DNA from: an uncultured Anaerolineales bacterium
GTDB lineage: Bacteria > Chloroflexota > Anaerolineae > Anaerolineales > UBA11657
Direction of reading: 5' to 3'
DNA length: 7,690 bases
NCBI GenBank assembly: GCA_913040765.1
Contig: CAJWIA010000061.1
Location: forward strand, 1 to 7,690
Numbering within the stretch: the first letter of the stretch is position 1; every line of letters starts with the position of its first letter. The notes under the pieces are model-generated. The model was not told the DNA's origin, ran no database searches, and was given only the letters and a program-made list of their open reading frames with translations. This document shows positions 1 to 6,052 of the stretch, piece after piece. The translations under genes and the position numbers were made by a program.

Positions 1-970
1 TGTAGGATATTTGTGGAAATACCTAGATGAATTACTGATAATCGAACGTTTCGACACAATTGCTGCAGGTGTGCAAGCATTCGTGGAACACTTCTTAGTT
101 GAGTGGGTTAGACGTTGTATACGTGAAACAGGTTTATCACGCTTGGCTGTGAGCGGTGGTACTTTTATGAATGTTAAGGCCAACCAGGCTATTTTGTCAC
201 TTCCGGAAGTTGATGAACTGTTTGTTTTTCCATCATGTGGAGATGAAACCAATTCGGTTGGTGCAGCATATTGGTATTATGCTAATCAAAAATTGAGTGC
301 CAATGAGAGGGTTGATATTGATTCGGTGGGCTCCATTTACTGGGGTGGAGAATTTCATGACGATGACATAGAGTCGATATTGGACACGTATAGCTTTACC
401 GCTAAAGATGTGCGATGGGAAAAACATGATGATGTGGAAGGTAAAGTCGCTGAATTACTTGCTGATGGACAAGTTGTTGCTCGTTTCAAGGGTCGAATGG
501 AATTTGGTGCTCGTGCATTAGGCAATCGCTCCATTCTTGCCAATGCTTCGCAACCAAATGTTGTGCGCTATATAAACGACATAATTAAGTCGAGAGATTT
601 TTGGATGCCTTTTGCACCATCAGTGCTTGCGGAATACAGTACTGACTATTTTCACAAACCTAAATCGACTAAGGCATGCTATATGGTAATGTCTTTTGAC
701 ACCATAATCCATAAGTGCAATAGTATTTTTGCTGCTCTGCATCCGCAGGATGGTACTGCGCGTCCACAAGAGGTTTACCCTGATGATAATCCTGAGTATG
801 AATCACTATTACGCAAATATCAGTCTATAAGTGGAGATGGAGCAATACTCAATACTTCTTTTAATCTGCATGGTTATCCATTAGTTTACTCTCCAAATGA
901 TGCCCTCAAGGTGTTTGACGAATCTGGTTTAGAGTACTTGGCTATCGGAAATTTTATAGTAGCTAAATGA
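1..970 (+). CDS. Carbamoyltransferase, NodU/CmcH family, C-terminal part (5' end outside window)
   Basis: The frame is open to the left edge (from base 2) and ends in TGA at 968-970. The TTG at 11 is not taken as the start because the family is usually about 550-600 residues and only about 322 are here. The visible part holds the end of the Kae1-like catalytic domain, with the glycine-rich SGGTFMN stretch (bases 152-172). After it comes the YrdC-like domain, with GRMEFGARALGNRSILAN (about 491-544), WMPFAPS (603-623) and LNTSFNLHG (848-874). These are the family signatures. Such enzymes use carbamoyl phosphate and ATP, via carbamoyl-adenylate, to O-carbamoylate a hydroxyl on a sugar or small molecule in the cytoplasm. 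The usual FGPRALG reads FGARALG here. The N-terminal metal-binding histidines lie outside the window. It overlaps the next gene by 4 bases, so the two are co-transcribed. The acceptor is unknown; a surface-glycan sugar is the inference from the neighbours. Confidence 0.93.
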   Translation, partial: VGYLWKYLDELLIIERFDTIAAGVQAFVEHFLVEWVRRCIRETGLSRLAVSGGTFMNVKANQAILSLPEVDELFVFPSCGDETNSVGAAYWYYANQKLSANERVDIDSVGSIYWGGEFHDDDIESILDTYSFTAKDVRWEKHDDVEGKVAELLADGQVVARFKGRMEFGARALGNRSILANASQPNVVRYINDIIKSRDFWMPFAPSVLAEYSTDYFHKPKSTKACYMVMSFDTIIHKCNSIFAALHPQDGTARPQEVYPDDNPEYESLLRKYQSISGDGAILNTSFNLHGYPLVYSPNDALKVFDESGLEYLAIGNFIVAK

Positions 971-2628
971 AAAAAGTGTTTAGTAGTACATATGTGATGG
1001 CGGCTATCTGGTCGCTATTACTTTATTTGCCTAATTTCTATGCTGTGTATTTGTCTACAAATACAGGCGGAAATTTCTCCGGCAGTATAGTGAACATTCA
1101 TGATCACAATGCTTATTTGGCATCTGTCAGAGATGGCATGAATGGTGATGTGTGGATAGGCCAGTTGTCATTTGCGACTGAAACTGACTTGCCGCAAACA
1201 CTTAATTTTTTGCACGCATCCTTGTTCTACCGTTTACTAGGATGGTTATTTGGATTGACTAATCTTCCCATTAATCTTTTCTATATTGCGGTAGGGTTGT
1301 TTCTGGCATTTATTGCTTTCAACGCCTATATCAGATTATTTACAGAATGCCTAGAAAGTTATAGACAAGTCAGTATTGCTACCGCTTTCCTTTTTGTTTT
1401 TCCGGGCTTACTATGGCTCAATCAAATGTTGCAAGAATTCCCTAATGCTGAAAGTTATATTCCGAACAATATTCTATATGCAGAACTATGGGGTAATCCT
1501 AGTATGAATCCTATTACTCACAATAGCTATATGCCACATTTTGTTGCTGCCAACATTATCGTGGCTTTGCTGTTTTGTAGATTGCTGCATGCCATTCGTG
1601 ATAACAGACCCAATTATTTGGTTATGTCAATTTATGCATTGATAGTAGCTTGGTTGTTGCCGTCGTCTGGCATATTGTGGTTGGCGATTGTTTCGACTGT
1701 TTTGGTATATCTACTGTTAGTGGGACGTATGTCACTGTCCAATGTTATTCCAGTTCTTATATCTTTTGTTCCATCAGGATTAATGTCTATGTGGTCTTAT
1801 AGTCTTGCCTTTCGTAGTGACTTTTGGGCTAAATATATTTATACCAATGTAGTAATGAATGGGACTATAGATTTGTCATTATTTGTTCTGCACGTAGGTG
1901 TTTTTACACCATTTGTTGTATGGGGAACTTTCAAACTGTTACGGTCTAATGCAACCAAGTATATAGGACAAGTGATAGCTTCAATATGGTTGTTTTGGTT
2001 ATTTATTCTGTCTCTCGCATCTTTTCCAGGATCACCTCGATTTATGGATGGCATTTATTTGCCAATTAGTATTCTTGTAGCTTATGTAGTATCGAATATC
2101 AATAATGTCACGAAGGGCGTTAGAAAATGGTTATATACAATGACAATATTATTAGTGATTCCGGGAACACTTATCACTTATATTTATCCTTGGTATGGTC
2201 ATCTTTATCTGCATTTTTCAGATAAACGTTTGAATTTGCGCAGTGATGATATGTGGCCGATACGACTTTCGAACGCAGAGATGGATGCCTTTCGCTGGAT
2301 AGAACACAATGTTGGGATGAATGATGTTGTGGTTGCGGGACCTATTTTTTCTAACTTTGTTCCTGGATTGTCTGGTGCTAAAGTATATTTAGGACATATT
2401 GGTAGGACAATTGATTTTAGTCAAAAACTCACATCAGTACAGCAAATTAATGTAGTGAACAGATTACCATCACTAGAATCCAATGGCAAAGTTTGGTTTG
2501 TAAATACTTTGCATGAGACCATTGGCACCCCTGAGAAAATTTACATAGATGATGGAAGTGCATACTGTTCAGGTGCCGACTTTAACGTTGGTAACATATC
2601 TGTTTTAGAATACAACAATTGTAACTAA
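967..2628 (+). CDS. Polytopic membrane protein, GT-C-type glycosyltransferase-like
   Basis: This is a 553-residue integral membrane protein with about 10-11 predicted helices (for example around residues 8-28, 95-118, 135-152, 190-208, 216-252, 300-324, 335-352, 360-377 and 388-408). It ends in a soluble C-terminal domain (about 430-553). The first periplasmic loop carries an acidic/histidine motif (IHDHNAYLASVRDGMNGD, residues 44-61), the place where GT-C enzymes keep their catalytic Asp. PRFMDGIYLPISIL (357-370) resembles the late Arg-Phe/Pro segment of this group. The C-terminal part, with DAFRWIEHN and GAKVYLGHIGRT, matches the soluble tail of uncharacterised GT-C-like proteins. GT-C enzymes use polyprenyl-phosphate sugars on the outer membrane face; donor and acceptor cannot be told here. 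The ATG at 967 overlaps the upstream stop (ATGA), with no clear Shine-Dalgarno, so translation is probably coupled. Membrane protein is certain; the GT-C assignment is good but not proven. Confidence 0.8.
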   Translation: MKKVFSSTYVMAAIWSLLLYLPNFYAVYLSTNTGGNFSGSIVNIHDHNAYLASVRDGMNGDVWIGQLSFATETDLPQTLNFLHASLFYRLLGWLFGLTNLPINLFYIAVGLFLAFIAFNAYIRLFTECLESYRQVSIATAFLFVFPGLLWLNQMLQEFPNAESYIPNNILYAELWGNPSMNPITHNSYMPHFVAANIIVALLFCRLLHAIRDNRPNYLVMSIYALIVAWLLPSSGILWLAIVSTVLVYLLLVGRMSLSNVIPVLISFVPSGLMSMWSYSLAFRSDFWAKYIYTNVVMNGTIDLSLFVLHVGVFTPFVVWGTFKLLRSNATKYIGQVIASIWLFWLFILSLASFPGSPRFMDGIYLPISILVAYVVSNINNVTKGVRKWLYTMTILLVIPGTLITYIYPWYGHLYLHFSDKRLNLRSDDMWPIRLSNAEMDAFRWIEHNVGMNDVVVAGPIFSNFVPGLSGAKVYLGHIGRTIDFSQKLTSVQQINVVNRLPSLESNGKVWFVNTLHETIGTPEKIYIDDGSAYCSGADFNVGNISVLEYNNCN

Positions 2629-2636
2629 CGGTTATT

Positions 2637-2693
2637 CCAGTGCAAAAAGCAATGTCTAGCAATTCAATTGTTACACATTGCTTTTTGCACTGG
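2637..2693. terminator. 57-base near-perfect palindrome; probable bidirectional terminator or attenuator
   Basis: The left arm CCAGTGCAAAAAGCAATGT (2637-2655) is perfectly complementary to the right arm ACATTGCTTTTTGCACTGG (2675-2693). The 19 bases between them are themselves nearly self-complementary. Apart from the centre base, the whole 57 bases are symmetric about 2665 except for a C/C mismatch (2656/2674) and a G/T pair (2659/2671). The inner stem is followed by T5 (2682-2686) and preceded by A5 (2644-2648), as in a bidirectional intrinsic terminator. The stem is AT-rich and the T run is short and lies inside the longer stem, so termination may be partial. It starts 8 bases after the GT-C stop and ends 31 bases before the next gene. 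A mobile or recombinational palindrome is the alternative. Confidence 0.6.
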
Positions 2694-2710
2694 TGAACGA
2701 AATTACGATA

Positions 2711-2717
2711 GAAGAGG
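2711..2717 (+). promoter_or_regulatory. Ribosome binding site (GAAGAGG) for the small membrane protein
   Basis: A purine-rich GAAGAGG ends 7 bases before the GTG at 2725 and so supports that codon as the start rather than the in-frame ATG at 2752. It lies outside the upstream hairpin, so the hairpin would leave it accessible. Confidence 0.6.
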
Positions 2718-2724
2718 CAATTAA

Positions 2725-2979
2725 GTGAAACTTATTAATTTCATAATAGAAATGTTGGTGTGGGGTGTGATGTTTGGTGCTGTATATGCACATCCTGTTA
2801 GAGCATATCTTGACCCAGGGAGTGGCAGTCTTATCATTCAATTTTTACTAGCTAGCATAGTTGGTATATTGTTTGTGATTCGACAATTTTGGGGTCGTAT
2901 CATTAGTTTTGTAAAACGACTTGTAGGTAGTGATGTAGACTCCGATTATAAGCAGGATACAGATAGTAATAATGACTAG
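2725..2979 (+). CDS. Small membrane protein with AYLDPGSGS motif (unknown function)
   Basis: This is an 84-residue protein. Residues 1-27 form a hydrophobic signal-like segment ending in HPVRA, followed directly by the motif AYLDPGSGSLIIQ (about 27-39). A second hydrophobic helix (about 35-53) is followed by a basic stretch (RQFWGRIISFVKRLVG) and an acidic, polar tail. The likely topology is one or two membrane segments with a cytoplasmic C-terminus. Short proteins with a YLDPG-G-S motif are a recurrent unnamed group that I recall beside sulfatase-like and glycan genes; their function is unknown to me. The GTG start is chosen for its Shine-Dalgarno and for keeping the whole N-terminal hydrophobic segment. 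The end overlaps the methyltransferase start by 8 bases, so the two are translationally linked. A partner, anchor or chaperone of the two following enzymes is possible but is inference only. Confidence 0.82.
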   Translation: MKLINFIIEMLVWGVMFGAVYAHPVRAYLDPGSGSLIIQFLLASIVGILFVIRQFWGRIISFVKRLVGSDVDSDYKQDTDSNND

Positions 2980-4372
2980 TAGTTGCAGACGAATTCATCG
3001 AAGCTCATTCCGTGATCCGAGCGGATTCCTTTTTGAGACAGATGATATATTGTATAGACAGGTAAATAATTCATATAAATTACACTATGATTATTTGATT
3101 GATTCTGGTTTGTACGAAGAATTAGTGGCTTTGAAGATGATGATACCTCATAAAGAGGTTGATACTGCTTTCGCTGTATCTAATTCTGCATATAAGGTTT
3201 TACGTCCGCAAGTAGTCAAGTTTATATCTTATCCGTATGAATGGTGCTTCAGCGAGCTAAAGCACGCAGCTTTAGCCATGTTAGATATACAAAAGATTGC
3301 TTTCAAGTATGGAATGTGCCTCAAAGATGCTTCCGCATATAATGTACAGTTTGTGGATGGGCAACCTATGCTTATCGATACATTGTCTTTTGAGATTTAT
3401 GAAGAGGGTAGCCCTTGGGTAGCTTATCGGCAATTTTGTCAGCACTTTCTTGCAACCTTGGCTTTGATGTGCCATGTTGATGTTAGACTTGGTCAGTTGT
3501 TGCGTGTACATTTGGATGGGATTCCTCTAGATATGGCAAGTGGTCTATTGCCCTTGAGGACTTATCTTAAATTTGGTATTTTGAGTCATATACATCTACA
3601 TGCTAGAAGTCAAACTTTGTTTTCTGACAAACCAATTTCTACTGCTAATAAGACAGTTAGCCGTGTAGCATTGCAAGGAATTATTGATAGTTTATATGTA
3701 GCTGTTAAAGGTCTGAAATGGCGCCAAGGAAACACCGATTGGTTTGATTATTACTCAGATACCAAGCACAATTATTCTTCAGAGGGTACAAGCCATAAAA
3801 AAACTATTGTCCAGGACTATATAGAGAATATTTCTCCAACATTAGTGTGGGATTTGGGTGCAAATGATGGTACTTATAGTCGACTTGCAACTAGTCAAGG
3901 CATACCCACAGTAGCTTTTGATAGTGATCCTACGGCTGTTGAAATCAATTATCTTGATTCTGTAAGCAAGGGAGACATTCATATGATACCTCTCTTGCTT
4001 GATCTGACTAATCCTAGTGCTGATATTGGATGGAGTAATGAAGAGAGGCTATCGCTGTCGAGACGTGCTCCTGCTGACTTGGTTATGGCATTAGCGCTTG
4101 TGCATCATTTAGTTATTTCGAACAATGTTCCTTTTGTGAGATTAGCGGAATGGTTTTCTTTGATGGGCAAAACACTAATTGTTGAATTTGTTCCGAAAAG
4201 CGATTCTCAAGTAGCTAGACTTCTTAGCTACAGGAAAGATGTTTTTGACGATTATACTAGGACTGCTTTTGAACGAGCATTCGAGAAATTGTTTGTAATA
4301 ATGAAAGTGTCAAATATCAATGATTCTAATCGTTTAATTTACCTCATGCAAAATAGATCTGATCTAAAATGA
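2972..4372 (+). CDS. Two-domain class I SAM-dependent methyltransferase
   Basis: This is a 466-residue protein with no membrane segments, so it is cytoplasmic. The C-terminal half (about 280-466) is a Rossmann-type methyltransferase. It has motif I VWDLGANDGTYSRLA (292-306), an acidic end of strand 2 AFDSDP (315-320), LLLDLTNPS (341-349), DLVMALALVHHLV (369-381) as the motif IV region and LIVEFVPKSD (402-411). The N-terminal half (about 1-240) is well conserved in proteins of this type that I recall (FRDPSGFLFE, YRQVN, SYPYEWCFSELK, LKDASAYNVQF, LIDTLSFE, AYRQFCQHFL). Its D119-x4-N124 ... D136 pattern resembles the catalytic loop and metal-binding Asp of kinase-like folds. The ATG at 2972 lies inside the end of the preceding gene, and the stop overlaps the next start (ATGA), so the three are one translational unit. 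The methyl acceptor is unknown; a glycan or its precursor is the contextual guess. Confidence 0.87.
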   Translation: MTSSCRRIHRSSFRDPSGFLFETDDILYRQVNNSYKLHYDYLIDSGLYEELVALKMMIPHKEVDTAFAVSNSAYKVLRPQVVKFISYPYEWCFSELKHAALAMLDIQKIAFKYGMCLKDASAYNVQFVDGQPMLIDTLSFEIYEEGSPWVAYRQFCQHFLATLALMCHVDVRLGQLLRVHLDGIPLDMASGLLPLRTYLKFGILSHIHLHARSQTLFSDKPISTANKTVSRVALQGIIDSLYVAVKGLKWRQGNTDWFDYYSDTKHNYSSEGTSHKKTIVQDYIENISPTLVWDLGANDGTYSRLATSQGIPTVAFDSDPTAVEINYLDSVSKGDIHMIPLLLDLTNPSADIGWSNEERLSLSRRAPADLVMALALVHHLVISNNVPFVRLAEWFSLMGKTLIVEFVPKSDSQVARLLSYRKDVFDDYTRTAFERAFEKLFVIMKVSNINDSNRLIYLMQNRSDLK

Positions 4373-5907
4373 CCAAACAAATAACTGTTCATCCGATTCT
4401 TTTTGGTATATATCCAGTCCTGTTTCTTTTTTCGAGAAATGTTTGGCAAACAAAAGCCGATGTCATTTGGGTTCCGTTGACAATAGTATTGTTTATAGTT
4501 GGATTGTTGTGGTGGTGTGCTACATTTATTATAAAAGATAGTGGCAAAGCAGCGTTGATTGTGTCAGTTTTTCTTATTCTATTTTTTGTTTATTCGAATG
4601 TGCATGACATATTGTTAGTACAGCATGGTTTATTGTTTGGTAGGCATAGATATCTTTTACTGATCATTGGTTTTTTGTGGTCTATCACTGCATATTGGAT
4701 TGCGCGTCGGTTGGTTAATGTGACTACAGCGAATCTTTTTCTAAATATAGTGGGAGCCACTTTGATATTAGCTACTATCCCTAATTTAGGTGACTGGATT
4801 ATTAACAAAAAGGCTATATCAAAGGATCAAATAAAAGCTATACGTCCAGGGAATTATGAACAAGTCACATTGAATTTGCCTGAGGATCCCCCGTATATAT
4901 ATTACATAATACTAGATGGATATATGCGTTCGGATTTGCTTGAAGAAGTTTTACAATATAACAATAGTGAGTTCGTAAGTTACCTGGAGAACAAAGGGTT
5001 TTATGTAGCTTCTACAAGTCGTAGTAACTATCCATATACTTTCTTATCTATACCCTCTGCATTGAATATGGAATACATAAATTATCTTGGTGATACAGTG
5101 GGCAGCGAATCGCATGATGTTCTTGCAACTTACCCATTAATTCAAGCCAATAGGGTAGGACAGTTGTTAAAATCAGTCGGATATAGATATGTACAGATCA
5201 GTTCTGGATGGTCTGGAGCTGATAGAAGTCTTATTGCAGACGATGTTTTTACCTGGAAAAACAAAGGTCCCGAACAGGCATTCTTATCATTGCTTGTTGA
5301 GATGACTGCTGTTTATCCTCTAGTGCAACCGATACTGGATGATTGGCAAGATGAGCGAGGATCTATTTTGTTTGCTTTTAATGAGATTGCCAAAGCAGGC
5401 TTGTATGAAAGCCCCACTTTTGTTTATGCTCATATTATTTCTCCACATCCGCCTTATGTGTTTGGTGCTGATGGAGAATATATTGATGAGCCTGAAGAAG
5501 GCTGGACTACTGAAAGTGCGCAAGGTGCATATCTTAATCAACTGATTTACACAAACAATAAAGTAGTGGAATTAGTAGATACATTGTTGGTACAACATAC
5601 AACGCCTCCAATTATTATTGTTCAAGCTGATCATGGTTGGGCATGGGCAGTTGGTTGGGACCCAAATCCAAGTATTGCACTGGACGAACAGTTTGATATG
5701 GACCAAGTGTTTGGAATCCTGAATGCTTATCATTTGCCTGGTGGCGCGGATGAACTGTATGACTCAATTTCTCCAGTTAACTCTTTTAGAATTATTTTTA
5801 ACACATATTTTGATGCAAAATTACCATTGTTACAGGACAAACATTATTTTTCTATTTATTATGAAAGCCCATATAGTTTTTCAGATGTCACTGATAGTAT
5901 TGACTAA
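4369..5907 (+). CDS. Membrane-anchored sulfatase/phosphotransferase-fold enzyme (alkaline phosphatase superfamily)
   Basis: This 512-residue protein has about five N-terminal membrane helices (roughly 9-24, 33-55, 60-80, 94-115 and 122-146) and an extracytoplasmic catalytic domain (about 170-512). Superfamily landmarks are visible: ILDGY (Asp183), SNYPYTFLSIPSALNM with Thr224 at the expected nucleophile position, YAHIISPHPPY (His355, His360) and VQADHGWAW (Asp421-His422-Gly423, metal ligands). SPVNSFRIIFNTYF (468-481) is a typical C-terminal block. The nucleophile candidate is Thr, not the Cys or Ser of the C/S-x-P-x-R sulfatase motif. This favours a phosphotransferase or phosphohydrolase such as the phosphoglycerol or phosphoethanolamine transferases over a true sulfatase. 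The architecture of five helices plus a globular domain also fits those transferases. It follows the methyltransferase in an ATGA overlap with no Shine-Dalgarno, indicating coupling. The substrate is unknown. Confidence 0.87.
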   Translation: MTKQITVHPILFGIYPVLFLFSRNVWQTKADVIWVPLTIVLFIVGLLWWCATFIIKDSGKAALIVSVFLILFFVYSNVHDILLVQHGLLFGRHRYLLLIIGFLWSITAYWIARRLVNVTTANLFLNIVGATLILATIPNLGDWIINKKAISKDQIKAIRPGNYEQVTLNLPEDPPYIYYIILDGYMRSDLLEEVLQYNNSEFVSYLENKGFYVASTSRSNYPYTFLSIPSALNMEYINYLGDTVGSESHDVLATYPLIQANRVGQLLKSVGYRYVQISSGWSGADRSLIADDVFTWKNKGPEQAFLSLLVEMTAVYPLVQPILDDWQDERGSILFAFNEIAKAGLYESPTFVYAHIISPHPPYVFGADGEYIDEPEEGWTTESAQGAYLNQLIYTNNKVVELVDTLLVQHTTPPIIIVQADHGWAWAVGWDPNPSIALDEQFDMDQVFGILNAYHLPGGADELYDSISPVNSFRIIFNTYFDAKLPLLQDKHYFSIYYESPYSFSDVTDSID

Positions 5908-5988
5908 ATTGAAGTCTGAGAGTAGACCCATCGATTATGCGGTTGTCTAGTGAGTGCACAGATTATATGAATCGGAATTGTGTTGCAG

Positions 5989-6019
5989 TGTCATTACAAA
6001 CTATGACATCTGTGATAAT
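5989..6019 (+). promoter_or_regulatory. Possible promoter with short inverted repeat upstream of second GT-C gene
   Basis: The 145-base gap 5908-6052 has no convincing gene. TGTGATAAT (6011-6019) resembles an extended -10 box. TTACAA (5994-5999) is the nearest -35-like hexamer, but the spacer is only 14 bases, so an extended -10 type with a weak -35 is more plausible. A 6-base inverted repeat, TGTCAT/ATGACA (5989-5994 and 6003-6008, 8-base loop), lies in the same place and could be an operator. AT-rich sequence produces such matches by chance, so this is weak. Confidence 0.27.
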
Positions 6020-6038
6020 GATTTGTCTGAATAAGAAC

Positions 6039-6044
6039 AGGAGG
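6039..6044 (+). promoter_or_regulatory. Strong ribosome binding site AGGAGG
   Basis: A consensus AGGAGG ends 8 bases before the GTG at 6053 and decides that start over the in-frame ATG at 6062, which would lie 17 bases away. The GTG triplets at 6048 and 6051 are out of frame with the long ORF. It is the best Shine-Dalgarno in the window and suggests independent, efficient initiation after the gap. Confidence 0.8.
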
Positions 6045-6052
6045 ATTGTGGT

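Noticed and set aside
11..13. TTG as the start codon of the carbamoyltransferase
   Set aside because: The frame continues to the window edge, and the protein from here lacks the whole N-terminal catalytic region of the family, so the gene begins upstream.
1839..2054. Antisense frames, such as the 71-residue one here and those at 233-543, 3281-3511, 4590-4808 and 5320-5541
   Set aside because: All are short, opposite well-supported genes, without ribosome sites or protein-family signals.
2656..2674. CRISPR-like repeat unit or attachment site at the palindrome
   Set aside because: There is a single copy with no spaced repeats, no integrase or cas gene in the window and no flanking direct repeat.
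2685..2709. TTGCAC ... TACGAT as a promoter for the small membrane protein
   Set aside because: The spacer is only 13 bases, and the start site would fall on the Shine-Dalgarno.
5723..5950. 75-residue + strand frame overlapping the end of the sulfatase-fold gene
   Set aside because: It lies almost wholly in another frame of a convincing gene, has no Shine-Dalgarno and shows no recognisable motif.
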